Source: Allopusillimonas sp008369125 | GTDB taxonomy: Bacteria > Pseudomonadota > Gammaproteobacteria > Burkholderiales > Burkholderiaceae_B | NCBI RefSeq assembly: GCF_008369125.1 | Contig: NZ_VOAY01000001.1 | Coordinates: 992,001 to 1,056,000, forward strand | Length of the DNA stretch: 64,000 nt | Reading direction: 5' to 3' | Part shown: in pieces, positions 37,088 through 47,084 of the stretch | Layout: every line of letters starts with the position of its first letter | Numbering within the stretch: the stretch's first letter is position 1 | Notes under the pieces: model-generated | What the model saw: the letters and a program-made list of their open reading frames with translations, nothing else | The model's database searches: none | What the model was told of the DNA's origin: nothing | Program-made: the position numbers and the translations under genes

Positions 37088-37972
37088 CTAGACCCAGGTC
37101 AGCGTCACCCACACCACCAGCGGGATGACCAACACCGACATTGCATTGCCCATCAACACCACTGCCGCGACAGAGCGCGGTTCTACATCATAAAGCTCAC
37201 ACAACAGATAATTAATGACGGCCGGAGGCAGCAACGCTGACAAAATAATCAGACGCGTCCAGTCTTGTGTCAGCGGCAACAACCACACTACCGGAATCAA
37301 CGTCAGTACACCAGCCAACAGATAGATAAGATTGATGCGCAGGGCTTTGTTTATGTTTTCGATGCGATCTTGTGCCAGTCGCACACCCAGAGCAAACAGC
37401 ATCAGAGGAATGGCAATCTGCCCCACCAGATCAACCGTAGTCAGGACGAATTCCGGTATCCACTGACGCTGTGATGACAACAGCAGGCCCAGCACCGCCG
37501 CCCAGACGTTTGGGTTGCGCACCCATTCCCAACGGCTTCTGCCGCTAGAAAGAATAAATAACCCGAGCGAAAACTGCAGCAGGTTCGTCAGGGCAAACAG
37601 CAGCACGATATCGCCCAGCTGGTCCTTGCCATAGGCCAACATCATCAGCGGGATACCGACGTTGCCTGTGTTACGAAACATACCCGTAACGACAAAAGCA
37701 GGCCGGCTCATCCCGGCATTGCGCACCAGCAACAGCAGTATGCCGGGTATGACGCAGATCAACACCCCCGCCGCTATCAGCGGCCAGCCCCGCGTCAGAT
37801 CCACCGGGTTGTTCAGTAGCGCCGAAAACACCAGTGCCGGACAGAACAGCACCACATTGGCATTGTTAATGAAGCTCATGTCGGACGCACGCAAATGACG
37901 TCGCCCGAATCCGAAACCCAGGGCCGCGATGGCAAACACCGGCAAAACAATATTCAGTAGCGTGAGCAGCAT
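37088..37972 (-). CDS. AEC-family transporter (auxin efflux carrier-like)
   Basis: Inner-membrane secondary transporter, 294 residues with about ten hydrophobic segments. The amino end is LLTLLNIVLPVFAIAALGFG; the central SRPAFVVTGMFRNTGNVGIP and carboxyl PAVINYLLCELYDVEPRSVA are AEC landmarks. Related bacterial carriers move malonate, malate or similar acids. It is convergent with the ligase operon and has no obvious partner gene. Confidence 0.85.
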   Translation of the reverse strand: MLLTLLNIVLPVFAIAALGFGFGRRHLRASDMSFINNANVVLFCPALVFSALLNNPVDLTRGWPLIAAGVLICVIPGILLLLVRNAGMSRPAFVVTGMFRNTGNVGIPLMMLAYGKDQLGDIVLLFALTNLLQFSLGLFILSSGRSRWEWVRNPNVWAAVLGLLLSSQRQWIPEFVLTTVDLVGQIAIPLMLFALGVRLAQDRIENINKALRINLIYLLAGVLTLIPVVWLLPLTQDWTRLIILSALLPPAVINYLLCELYDVEPRSVAAVVLMGNAMSVLVIPLVVWVTLTWV

Positions 37973-38069
37973 GGGTACTCGAGAAGGGAGTGCAAAAAAT
38001 CTGCGAAAAAATACGGCCCTTGAGGCCGCGTGGGTCTAGGCTGCCAGTGTACCTTGGACGGCCGTCGCC

Positions 38070-38321
38070 CTATTCGTCGTGCGTCATAGGTTCAACGCCA
38101 TAACGCATGCTTTGAAACTCCGAAAATTCGAGCGCCGCGACGGTCTCCACCTCTCCACGTGGCAATACCAGTACGCCTGATCGAGTTCGACAACGTGGTT
38201 CGGCTTTGTGGACCTCGATGCTGTATTGTTTGCGCTCAGTGTGAGATGGAGCGTCTTTCTTATGCAGAAAGCTTGCTTTGTTTTTGGTTGGCTTGGCTTG
38301 TGCGGTTTTTAATGAGATCAA
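38070..38321 (-). CDS. small hypothetical protein, doubtful
   Basis: An 83-residue frame whose carboxyl end (VLPRGEVETVAALEFSEFQS) has normal protein character, while its amino end is Lys-rich and overlaps the neighbouring 86-residue frame by about 60 bp. No ribosome-binding site. It may be the tail of a damaged gene. Confidence 0.3.
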   Translation of the reverse strand: MISLKTAQAKPTKNKASFLHKKDAPSHTERKQYSIEVHKAEPRCRTRSGVLVLPRGEVETVAALEFSEFQSMRYGVEPMTHDE

Positions 38322-38520
38322 CTATCTGCGCGTTCATAGCCAGCCTTTGTTCCCTGGCAGCAAACCACCGTGCGCGTAGCTTGATCTGTTGCGCAAAATT
38401 ATCACCCTGCTCTGCTGATTGCAGCAAACCCAGCAACGTTTGCTCTTGTATTTTTAACGCCATAAATACATGCGTTGCTGCATCAACTCGCTTGGTCCAA
38501 GGCTCAATGTAATTATCCAT
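38260..38520 (-). CDS. small hypothetical protein
   Basis: An 86-residue, mostly helical, charged protein (DAATHVFMALKIQEQTLLGL near the amino end; AREQRLAMNAQIVDLIKNR near the carboxyl end). It has no recognised motif, signal or membrane segment. It is the best-looking frame in the stretch, but no family support is available by eye. Confidence 0.4.
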   Translation of the reverse strand: MDNYIEPWTKRVDAATHVFMALKIQEQTLLGLLQSAEQGDNFAQQIKLRARWFAAREQRLAMNAQIVDLIKNRTSQANQKQSKLSA

Positions 38521-39312
38521 CTATGAAGTACACCGTTCTGTTTTTTTGCGATTAGGTTGAGACCAAGGCTCGAGCAGAGTCACAAAGTGAAGCAATAATC
38601 TAGGTTTTAAAAGCAGAAATTTCCTGTGATAGGTGTAAATCACACAACATATTACTGGTCTAGTTACTATCAAATATATCGTATCGTGACGATATATATG
38701 CATAAAATGAGGGCCTTATTATTACAATCCTCTGTGTACGCTTTCTGAAGGTACTTGTTTTTTGAGTTCATTTTAGCAGTTATTAACATAAGATAAGCCG
38801 TACTAGTGTATATGGATTGAGCCGTGATCCAGTTTCTGTTGACGAACAACAGAGTTTTCTTCCCAACTAGCACTCTATCTTATTACACATTGCTACGTAG
38901 AAAAACATTGTATCTACGTGATTAATATCTGATATCGCACCGCGAGCGTCACCTATTTATCGGGTCATTAAGTAAGCGGGCCATGCATGGCTGGCCTTCT
39001 AAGACACGACGTTCGTTGCCATACCGTTTGAGGCTTCAACGACACCATCTGGCAGACTCAGCTTTGGCACCGCAAGGTTTTCCTGCAGATGTGCAAGTGA
39101 CGACGTGCCGGATCAACCCTTGCTGCTTAAGCTCAGCCAGCGCAGTACGTACGGCTGCGTCAGCGCTGTCGGCGTTGCGCGTAAATTCCAACGCCAACGC
39201 CTGTCGTGACAAATAAATCACACGCGAATTACTCCACTCATGCGTTCCTAAGGGTTCGTAGAATTAATTGGGGACTGGAGTGCGTGAGCGAATCGGATAT
39301 TCCCATAAACTG
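38521..39312. other. AT-rich intergenic region
   Basis: About 790 bp, markedly AT-rich from 38560 to 38950, without a gene that can be supported. A short minus-strand frame at 39036-39221 (FTRNADSADAAVRTALAELK) looks like part of a protein but has no match recognised; it may be a gene fragment. Confidence 0.4.
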
Positions 39313-41532
39313 CTACGCGTGGATGGGCGCATTGCCTACAGCCGCTATATTGGATCGCGCCTTATGCAATTTCTTGTAGCTGTCAATCAACCGGTGGTGT
39401 CTTTCGAGACCCTCCAGTTTCATACTGGTTGGCGTGAGCCCAAAGAAACGCACACTGCCGTCCAATGCACCCATTACGGCGTCCATGCGCGCATCGCCAA
39501 ACATCCGACGAAAGTTGACCACGTAGTCGTCGAGTTCCATATCGTCATCGAGCAGCACCTCGAGCACGACATTTAAAGCCTGGTAAAACAACCCACGCTC
39601 CACAGTATTGTCGTTGTACTGCAGGAAGGCTCCCACGAGCTCTTGCGCCGTCTCGAATTCTTGCAAGGCAAGATTAATCAGCAGCTTTAACTCTAGAACG
39701 GTTAGCTGTCCCCAGTCAGTATTTTCGTCAAACTCGACGCCGATCAACGTGGCAATATCGGAGTACTCATCGAGGTCGCTATCCTCCAGCCGCTCAAGCA
39801 GCGCTACCAGGCCGGCATCGTCTAGCCTGTGCAAGTTCAATATATCGGAGCGAAACAACAGCGCCTTGTTGGTGTTATCCCAGATCAAGTCCTCTGCCGG
39901 GTAAATCTCCGAATAATCGGGCACTAAAATGCGGCAGGCTACGGCACCCAACTGGTCGTACACCGCCATGTAGACCTCTTTGCCCATGTCTTCGAGAATG
40001 CCCAACAACGTGGCGGCTTCCTGTGCGTTAGCGTTTTCACCCTGAGATGAAAAGTCCCACTGAACGAACGCGTAATTTGATTTGGCGCTGAAAAAGCGCC
40101 AGGACACCACGCCGCTGGAATCAATGAAGTGCTCGACAAGGTTGTTTGACTCAGTCACGGCGTCACTGACAAAGGTCGGCTGAGGCAGGTCGTTAAGGCC
40201 TTCAAAGCTGCGGCCCTGTAATAATTCTGTAAGACTGCGCTCTAGCGCCACCTCGAAGCTTGGGTGCGCGCCAAACGACGCAAAGACCCCACCCGTTCTA
40301 GGGTTCATTAAGGTGACGCACATTACAGGGTAGGTGCCGCCCAACGACGCGTCTTTAACCAGCACAGGAAAGCCCTGCTCTTCCAAAGCCTGAATGCCAG
40401 CCTGAATGCCTGGGTATTTCGCCAGCACGTCGTCTGGTACATCAGGCAACGCGATTTCACCTGCAAGAATTTCGCGCTTTACCGCCCGCTCGAAAATTTC
40501 GGACAGACTTTGCACCTGTGCTTCAACCAGCGTATTACCCGCACTCATGCCATTGCTAACGAACAGGTTATCGATCAGGTTAATGGGGAAATACACTACT
40601 TCGCCGTCTGACTGCCGCACATACGGTAGCGAACATATACCGCGCTGGCTATTACCGGAGTTGGTGTCGTACAAATGCGAGCCGTAAAGCTCGCCATCTG
40701 GGTTGTAAATTTGCAGACAGTAGTCATCCAGGATTTGAGCAGGCAGTGCATCTTCAGGGCCGGGCTTGAACCAGCGCTCGTTCGGGTAATGTACAAACGC
40801 CGCATTGGCGATATCTTCGCCCCAAAACGCATCACCATAAAGATAATTGCAATTGAGGCGCTCGATAAACTCGCCCAACGCCGAAGCCAGCGCGCTTTCT
40901 TTGGTTGCCCCCTTGCCGTTGGTAAAACACATGGGCGAGTGCGCATCGCGAATATGCAGCGACCACACATTGGGAACAATATTGCGCCATGAGGCGATTT
41001 CTATCTTCATGCCCAAGCCAGCCAAAATACCCGACATATTGGCAATGGTTTGTTCCAAAGGCAGGTCCTTGCCGGCAATATAGGTGCTGGCGTCAGCAGC
41101 CGGTTTCAATGTCAGCAACGACTGAGCATCAGCATCTAAATTTTCGACCTCTTCAATGACAAACTCGGGCCCGGTCTGCACCACCTTTTTCACAGTACAA
41201 CGCTCAATGGAGCGCAAAATACCGCGGCGGTCTGCATCCGAAATATCAGGCGGCAACTCGACCTGGATCTTGAAAATCTGCTGGTAGCGGTTTTCTGGAT
41301 CTACAATATTGTTCTGCGACAGACGGATATTTTCGGTAGGGATATTGCGCGTCACACAGTACAGCTTTACAAAATAAGCGGCACACAAGGCGGATGAGGC
41401 CAGAAAATAATCAAAGGGGCCTGGTGCCGAACCATCGCCCTTATAGCGGATAGGTTGGTCGGCCACTACCGTGAAGTCATCGAATTTTGCTTCAAGACGT
41501 AGCTTGTCGAGAAAGTTGACTTTAATTTCCAT
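39313..41532 (-). CDS. OsmC-YcaO fusion protein
   Basis: A 739-residue protein. Residues 1-140 form an OsmC-like domain (PGPFDYFLASSALCAAYFVK with the second-half helix Cys typical of the fold). Residues about 160-570 are a YcaO ATP-binding domain: GKGATKESALASALGEFIER opens it, and LVEAQVQSLSEIFERAVKRE and SFEVALERSLTELLQGRSFE carry the Glu-rich nucleotide-binding helices. The last 150 residues are helical, as in the C-terminal extension of E. coli YcaO. YcaO enzymes activate backbone amides (azolines, thioamides) or help RimO methylthiolation of ribosomal S12. No precursor peptide or partner gene is adjacent. A terminator-like hairpin lies 145 bp upstream. Confidence 0.88.
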   Translation of the reverse strand: MEIKVNFLDKLRLEAKFDDFTVVADQPIRYKGDGSAPGPFDYFLASSALCAAYFVKLYCVTRNIPTENIRLSQNNIVDPENRYQQIFKIQVELPPDISDADRRGILRSIERCTVKKVVQTGPEFVIEEVENLDADAQSLLTLKPAADASTYIAGKDLPLEQTIANMSGILAGLGMKIEIASWRNIVPNVWSLHIRDAHSPMCFTNGKGATKESALASALGEFIERLNCNYLYGDAFWGEDIANAAFVHYPNERWFKPGPEDALPAQILDDYCLQIYNPDGELYGSHLYDTNSGNSQRGICSLPYVRQSDGEVVYFPINLIDNLFVSNGMSAGNTLVEAQVQSLSEIFERAVKREILAGEIALPDVPDDVLAKYPGIQAGIQALEEQGFPVLVKDASLGGTYPVMCVTLMNPRTGGVFASFGAHPSFEVALERSLTELLQGRSFEGLNDLPQPTFVSDAVTESNNLVEHFIDSSGVVSWRFFSAKSNYAFVQWDFSSQGENANAQEAATLLGILEDMGKEVYMAVYDQLGAVACRILVPDYSEIYPAEDLIWDNTNKALLFRSDILNLHRLDDAGLVALLERLEDSDLDEYSDIATLIGVEFDENTDWGQLTVLELKLLINLALQEFETAQELVGAFLQYNDNTVERGLFYQALNVVLEVLLDDDMELDDYVVNFRRMFGDARMDAVMGALDGSVRFFGLTPTSMKLEGLERHHRLIDSYKKLHKARSNIAAVGNAPIHA

Positions 41533-42357
41533 GTGTAAACTCTAAAAAATTGGAATCGGTGAACTTCCATGCGCCATGGTGATTTCCACAGCAGCGACAA
41601 GCACCAGACGGGGCCGCCACGAGTTTTTCCAGTATTCTTCAGAATACAAGAACCAACAAGCAGCAATCCAGAATAAAAAGCCCCGTAAAACCAGGGCTTT
41701 AATAGTTAATTAACCAGAGAAACCCTGAACTAGTCAGGGCAAAAAACAGGCTCAATAAAGTCAATCATTTACAGCAGCAGGTTCAATCGGAAACCGGCGT
41801 GTTCAGGCCATGTTAGCCAAAAAACGCATCTGCTTTGAAACTCTGCTCACGCTCAATGAGCAACAAAAGCATTGAATCTATTAGGCTATTTCAATTAACC
41901 CTTGATAATACCATTCAACATGCTATCTCCATAAACCCGTTTCATGTTGCCTGGGTCTGTGTGGCGTTGCCTGGCCTGCTTGATGCTGCCATGCTTTTTG
42001 AAGCTGTCATGGTTTTACCTGAATTTATCAATACATCGATGCCGTATGGATAAATCGCATGTGTACGTCTCGGCGCAGCGTATGGCTGCAACGCTGCCCA
42101 TACTACGCAAGGTCTGAACAAGTCGGTTTTCAGCTGAATCCACTGTCGCGAACGATTGATTTTATTGAATCTGTTTTTGTCGACCTCGGTCTTCTTCAGA
42201 CTCTCCCTAGACGAGGTGGCCCCCTGTCCAAAGCTACGACAGATTGGTAACATTCTTGGGTTGGTCGCGCCAAGAATTCCATATCTGTCGCAGCAAGTAC
42301 GCTAATGAACAAAAACACGTCCCACAAAAGGAGACATGTCCTGCAAAAGCGAGTTTG
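41533..42357. other. intergenic region upstream of the OsmC-YcaO gene
   Basis: About 825 bp with no supported gene. It holds the promoter of the OsmC-YcaO gene and a hairpin at 41677-41700. The remainder has scattered short frames without recognisable content. Confidence 0.4.
41677..41700 (-). terminator. hairpin with T-run, leftward
   Basis: aaagccc (41677-41683) pairs with gggcttt (41694-41700). Read leftward the stem is followed by TTTTTATTC, a good intrinsic terminator. It stands 145 bp before the OsmC-YcaO start, so it either ends upstream transcription or acts as a leader attenuator. Confidence 0.6.
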
Positions 42358-43215
42358 TTAGCTTTCACCCAGCCATTGCTTTACCTTTTCAGGGTTTTCG
42401 TCTACCCATTTTTTTGCATTTTCATAGGGGTCGCTGCCTTCGGCCTCGTTCATCAGAAGCACTTTCCCCATGTCGTCGGGAGCCCAATAGAAGTTATTCA
42501 GAATTTTATAGGCGCCTGGCAAGTCTTCTTTCAGGCCGTTGCGCGCAATCGTGTGAATTTGCTCGGCACCACCATAAACGCCTTTTGGGTCATCCAAATA
42601 CTTAAGATCCCATCCGGCAAACATCCAGTGTGGTGTCCAGGCGGTAACCACGACATCCTCGTGACGTTTAATGGCAGTGCCCAGTGCCGCAGTCATCGTC
42701 GCATCGCTGCCATCGCGTAATTTCAGCGTCAAGCCGTAGTCTTTTACAGCCTGTTCTGTCAAGCGCTGTATTCCCGCACCGGGGTCGATTCCGATAATTT
42801 CGCGGTTGAAGGCATCAGCATGGTCATTGAGATCTTCAATAGAATTGGCTTCAGAGCATGCAGGCACTGCCAGACCCAGCTTTGTGCCATCCAGGTTTGG
42901 ACCCAGATCGACCACTGCATCGCCGATCTGCTTCGCATAGTCAGCCTGAGATGTTGGCAGCCAGGCGCCTAAAAACGCATCCGCATCATGAGTTTTTGTT
43001 GCCTGCCACACCACAGCTGCTGCCAGTGATGTGGTTTTTACGTCGTAACCCGCTTTTTCCAGAACTACGCGTGCGACGTTAGTGGAGGCAATATTTGATG
43101 ACCACTCTACGTATGCTAGATGAACGGTGCCTTTGCTCTCAGCATGAGCCATACCGCCCAGCAAACTTGTGCAGGCGGCAAGTGCCACCGTCAACGTTTG
43201 TACACGGCGACCCAT
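42358..43215 (-). CDS. orphan glycine betaine/choline-type ABC substrate-binding protein
   Basis: Periplasmic receptor of the OpuAC/ProX type, about 285 residues from the start used here. Translation from ATG 43215 gives a signal peptide of about 25 residues (ending GMAHAE); ATGs at 43266 and 43293 would lengthen it, and none has a good Shine-Dalgarno. The mature protein opens with TVHLAYVEWSSNIASTNVAR; TAWTPHWMFAGWDLKYL provides Trp residues for the cation cage. No permease or ATPase gene is adjacent. It may deliver to the distant betaine-type permease of this window or to another one. Confidence 0.83.
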   Translation of the reverse strand: MGRRVQTLTVALAACTSLLGGMAHAESKGTVHLAYVEWSSNIASTNVARVVLEKAGYDVKTTSLAAAVVWQATKTHDADAFLGAWLPTSQADYAKQIGDAVVDLGPNLDGTKLGLAVPACSEANSIEDLNDHADAFNREIIGIDPGAGIQRLTEQAVKDYGLTLKLRDGSDATMTAALGTAIKRHEDVVVTAWTPHWMFAGWDLKYLDDPKGVYGGAEQIHTIARNGLKEDLPGAYKILNNFYWAPDDMGKVLLMNEAEGSDPYENAKKWVDENPEKVKQWLGES

Positions 43216-43329
43216 GCTTGTTAGTGCTGATATAATTAGTCCTGTAATGATTCGTAGTGTACTCATTGTAGACAATACGTCATTTCTACGCATCTCGGGC
43301 TATTCAGCACATCAGCAATCCCCGGTAAA

Positions 43330-44711
43330 TTAGTGCGGTGGCATGAACGTTGACCCTCCTGGCAGCTCGGGGCCTGTCCTCTGTATATCGCCTGTAACGG
43401 TATCGGTGAACCGATTCATAAAGTCCAGCAAGCCGGTGTCGTTCTCGGTGTGTGTAGAAGTAGAATTGAAATGCCCCGACACATTTCCATATTCAGTGGG
43501 GACGCCGTGCACGTCATGACGGACGACTTGCAATTGAAACCAGCCTACCAGATGATTATGCTCGGCCTGCTCCAACACGAGCTTGGGTGTCATGCAAGGA
43601 GCATCATTGCAAACACCCCATTTGGTCGAGTCATCCCCAGCCATCGCTTGCGCGCCGGCCATTGAAGTAGCCCACTCTGGAACGACCCCTACCTTGAAGT
43701 TACGCCTGTTACCGTCTGCGCACCACCACTACGCCCGGGCAGAGTTGCAGTCAGCATTAGAAGGCAATCTTGACTGCCATGTCGGCCATTGAATTGGGCC
43801 GATAGCGGGGTTTCACTCTGAGCCCGAGCCTTATCGGCAGCAGTATCGATGATGGCGCCGGTTTGTCCCGCCATGGCGGCAGCCATCTTATCCTCAACAA
43901 GGGCACGCAGCGCCTCCATCTTGTCCAGTGTATCGGCATTGATAATCATATTATTATCTTGTCCCATGTCCGTTGCTCCCGCCAGCCCTCTAGCCTTGAT
44001 TTTTGCCAGTTCCTTAGCCTGCATCTCCACAAGCTCTTTAGCCATTATTTGTGCCTTATCAAAGTCGCTTTCAAGATTTTTTTTTGCCTGAGGAAGCATG
44101 CGCTCAAGTTCCGTGCCAACGCCGTCAGGCGTCATAAGGACGAAAGACGCCCGTGCAGTAGCTCCACCCGTGCAATTCCACATGGCGCCAGGCCCCTGCA
44201 CATGTCAACCTGGGCCAGGCCTGTTACCTGCCATGGGCCGGGCTGCTCAAAAATATAGCGCAGATACGTCAGACGGCGCGGGTCGTCGGGCCGCGTGCTC
44301 CCCAGCATCTCGCCCATTGCATACCAAAAGCCCCAAGTGCCATAGCTGCACAAATACGACAAACCTTCAGCCCGATGCTGTTTAATCAGGCTCTGGTCGC
44401 GTGAACTGTCACGCAGATTCTGCGGCAATGAGGGCCAATGCAGTGGCTGATCACAATAGCGTACCCAATTACCACGGGACGAGCCTTTGAAGGGGTGACC
44501 GTATCGGTAACCATTGCTGTATTCCAGCCAACAAATCTGAACGTAGGACGCAGACCCTTCCGTTATCCAGTCATCCCCACTGATACTTGCCTTGCGGCAT
44601 TTTGGGGGGCCACTGTGCCCATTCCGGCGCAGCAAACACCAGACCAACAAGGAGGGCTGCCAACCTGCAGCACTTGGCCTTGCTACACACTTCACTGTGA
44701 ATCTTGTTCAT
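43330..44711 (-). pseudogene. frameshifted gene for a secreted protein of unknown family
   Basis: Four consecutive minus-strand frames appear to be pieces of one gene of roughly 450 codons. Frame one starts at ATG 44711 (GGGAAG upstream) with a clean signal peptide, RLAALLVGLVFAAPEWA, and stops after 46 codons. Frame two continues (DDWITEGSASYVQICWLEYS and on), frame three adds a helical, Lys/Ala/Glu-rich middle (AQIMAKELVEMQAKELAKIK) and frame four ends the protein with NHLVGWFQLQVVRHDVHG. The frame switches lie near 44575, 44200 and 43700. Joining the pieces is inference; no family is recognised. Sequencing error in homopolymers is a possible alternative to decay. Confidence 0.55.
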
Positions 44712-44792
44712 CAGTCACTTCCCTGCAAAGTAGTCTTCAAATCGTGTGCAGCCTTGTGTAGTTTCTTGTTGAATTTACTACAGACAAACTGA

Positions 44793-44822
44793 AATCACCC
44801 CGTTCCAATGAACGGGGTGATT
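44793..44822. terminator. strong hairpin downstream of the amino-acid ABC operon
   Basis: Perfect 12-bp stem: aatcaccccgtt (44793-44804) with aacggggtgatt (44811-44822), 6-nt loop. It lies about 117 bp past the ATPase stop codon in the direction of transcription. The T-run is short, but stem strength and position support termination. Confidence 0.7.
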
Positions 44823-44938
44823 CGTATGGAAATTCAATAGATTGGCTTGGGTTTGCGCGGTAAAGAGATACACAATAATCAATCAGCCCAGACGCCTGCC
44901 TGACGGGATGAGATTCCCAGAGGTGCAGCAAGAGATTG

Positions 44939-45679
44939 CTACTCTGCTCGTCTTGTCCCGGCGCCGATAAACTGGCGCGCCTCGGGCGTTTGGGGGTCGG
45001 AGAAAAATGCTTCGGAAGGCGCAGCCTCCCATATTTTTCCTTGATGCATGAAAACGGTAATGTGCGCCATACGACGAGCAAACTCCATCTCGTGCGTAAC
45101 AAGCAGCATCGTCATCCCAGCACGTGCCAATTTTTCCATCACCATCAGCACTTCCTGGGTAAGTTCAGGGTCAAGTGCTGACGTGACTTCATCAAACAGC
45201 ATGACTTGCGGCTCCATTGCCAGTGAACGTGCTATCGCCACTCGTTGCTGCTGACCACCCGACAATTGCTCTGGGTACGCATCGCGCTTATGATCGAGCC
45301 CGACCTGTGTCAATACCTTGATTGCGGTGTCACGCGCCGTCTCTATCGGGATTTTTTTGACAATTCGGGGCGAGAGCATGACGTTTTCCTCAACTGTCAG
45401 ATGAGGAAACAGGTTATAGCTTTGGAACACCATGCCCACATCTTTACGCAGATTGATCAAGCCAGCGCCTTTAGTGGTCAGCGTATGACCGGCTACCTTG
45501 ATGCTGCCGCTATTGATCATCTCGAGGCCATTAATGCAACGCAGCATCGTACTTTTCCCCGAACCGCTGCGACCAATGACCGCAACCACTTGCCCGCGTT
45601 CGACCGATAGCGAAATTCCATTGAGTACTTGGGTCTCGCCGAACTTCTTGGTGATGTTATCGATCTCAACGATGGGCAT
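44939..45679 (-). CDS. polar amino-acid ABC transporter ATPase (GlnQ-like)
   Basis: Cytoplasmic ATPase, 246 residues. Walker A is GRSGSGKSTMLR, the signature LSGGQQQR and Walker B VMLFDEVTSALDPEL. The Lys/Thr-rich IDNITKKFGETQVLNG opening and the MTMLLVTHEMEFARRM switch region are typical of amino-acid importers. Its start overlaps the permease stop by 14 bp. It is the last gene of the leftward operon. Confidence 0.92.
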   Translation of the reverse strand: MPIVEIDNITKKFGETQVLNGISLSVERGQVVAVIGRSGSGKSTMLRCINGLEMINSGSIKVAGHTLTTKGAGLINLRKDVGMVFQSYNLFPHLTVEENVMLSPRIVKKIPIETARDTAIKVLTQVGLDHKRDAYPEQLSGGQQQRVAIARSLAMEPQVMLFDEVTSALDPELTQEVLMVMEKLARAGMTMLLVTHEMEFARRMAHITVFMHQGKIWEAAPSEAFFSDPQTPEARQFIGAGTRRAE

Positions 45680-46316
45680 GCAATTTCCTTTCCAAGAAAA
45701 AACCGAAGCGCGACAACGGGTAGCACATTACAAAATAAAGCGCAGCGACGACCGGAAACACCACGAACGGTTGAAATGTCGCATTACTGACAAGCTTGCC
45801 GGCCAGTGTGAGTTCCACCAGACCGATAATCGAAGCAATGGATGTGTTCTTAATAAGCTGAACCAGAAAGCCAACCGTGGGGGGCAATGAAATGCGCAGC
45901 GCTTGCGGCAAAATTACGTGACGCAACTGTTGCCAGCGATTCATCGCCAGAGCCGTCGACGCTTCCCATTGCGGTACGGCTACAGCCTCAATCGACCCGC
46001 GCCAAATGTCTCCAAGGTAGGCTGCCGAGTAAATCGTCATCGCTACCGTCGCAGCGATCATGGGGGGCATTTCAAAGCCAAAAATCGCCAAACCGTAAAA
46101 CGCCAGAAACAAGATGATCAAGACCGGCGTACCCTGAATAATCTGAATGTAGATAGCAGCAATAACACGCAGCATCCTCGTATTCGAAGTGCGCAAAAGC
46201 GCCACCACAAAGCCGGCGATTCCGCCGAAGAAAAATGCCAGTGCCGAGAGCAACAAAGTCCAGCGCCCTGCCTCGACAATAAACCTGAACTGATCCCAAG
46301 AGAATTCTGCAATCAT
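45666..46316 (-). CDS. polar amino-acid ABC transporter permease (HisQ/GlnP-like)
   Basis: Inner-membrane permease, 216 residues with about five hydrophobic segments. TYPE landmarks: RTSNTRMLRVIAAIYIQIIQ, GTPVLIILFLAFYGL and the EAA-region ALAMNRWQQLRHVILPQAL. It overlaps the partner permease by 4 bp at one end and the ATPase gene at the other. Confidence 0.9.
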   Translation of the reverse strand: MIAEFSWDQFRFIVEAGRWTLLLSALAFFFGGIAGFVVALLRTSNTRMLRVIAAIYIQIIQGTPVLIILFLAFYGLAIFGFEMPPMIAATVAMTIYSAAYLGDIWRGSIEAVAVPQWEASTALAMNRWQQLRHVILPQALRISLPPTVGFLVQLIKNTSIASIIGLVELTLAGKLVSNATFQPFVVFPVVAALYFVMCYPLSRFGFFLERKLHAHR

Positions 46317-47011
46317 GCCATTCCTCTAGCACGTGACACACCGAGTCGACGACGGCGTTTAAACACAAACAGCCCAATGCCCCAGAAGCTGAAACGGAAC
46401 AATAGCGCCAGTGCGATATACAGCACCATCACGACCAGGAATATCTCGAAACTGCGAAACGTCTGAGCGTCCAGTAGGCTGGCAGCCGAGGTCAGATCTT
46501 CCGCCGATATGGTCGACACCAGGCTTGAGGCCAACATCATGAGCGTGAACTGGCTAGCCAAAGCCGGATAGACCTTTTCCAAGGCTGGCGTTAACACTAC
46601 GTGACGTATTACTTGCCACTTCGTCATCGCAAGCGCTTGGGCGGCTTCAATCTGCGAATGATGAATCGCCATCATGCCGGCGCGCACAATTTCAGTCGAG
46701 TAAGCCCCCAGATTGACCGTCATTGCTAAAAGCGCCGCCCAGTTGGCATTAATCTGCACACCTACAGCGGGTAGGCCAAAAAATATAATGAACAGCTGCA
46801 CAAGAAAAGGAGTGCTGCGTACGACTTCCACATATGAGGTCACCACTAGTCGCGCGAGGCGAGAGCCATGAATGCTTACAATAGCACCCACAATTCCGAC
46901 TGCAAGACCGCAGATCATAGAAAGCGCACTCAGCCGTATAGTGAGCAAGGCTCCCCACAGCAACTTATCCATATGCTGAAAGATAAATGCGAATTGAAAA
47001 TCGTAAGACAT
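46313..47011 (-). CDS. polar amino-acid ABC transporter permease (HisM/GlnP-like)
   Basis: Inner-membrane permease, 232 residues, with about five hydrophobic segments. The family opening is LLWGALLTIRLSALSMI, and the core reads VEVVRSTPFLVQLFIIFFGL, then QALAMTKWQVIRHVVLTPAL for the ATPase-contact loop. A 4-bp overlap joins it to the next permease. A stem-loop lies between it and the receptor gene. Confidence 0.9.
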   Translation of the reverse strand: MSYDFQFAFIFQHMDKLLWGALLTIRLSALSMICGLAVGIVGAIVSIHGSRLARLVVTSYVEVVRSTPFLVQLFIIFFGLPAVGVQINANWAALLAMTVNLGAYSTEIVRAGMMAIHHSQIEAAQALAMTKWQVIRHVVLTPALEKVYPALASQFTLMMLASSLVSTISAEDLTSAASLLDAQTFRSFEIFLVVMVLYIALALLFRFSFWGIGLFVFKRRRRLGVSRARGMA

Positions 47012-47084
47012 CCTCTGCTCCTTGCAGAGCCGCCCAAATTAGGCGACCGCATCAGTAGAACGTAATGGCATTACTCCGGCATCT

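Noticed and set aside
39036..39221. Minus-strand 61-residue frame with a helical pattern (AVRTALAELKQQGLI)
   Set aside because: No start signal and no complete domain. It might be a gene fragment but cannot be named.
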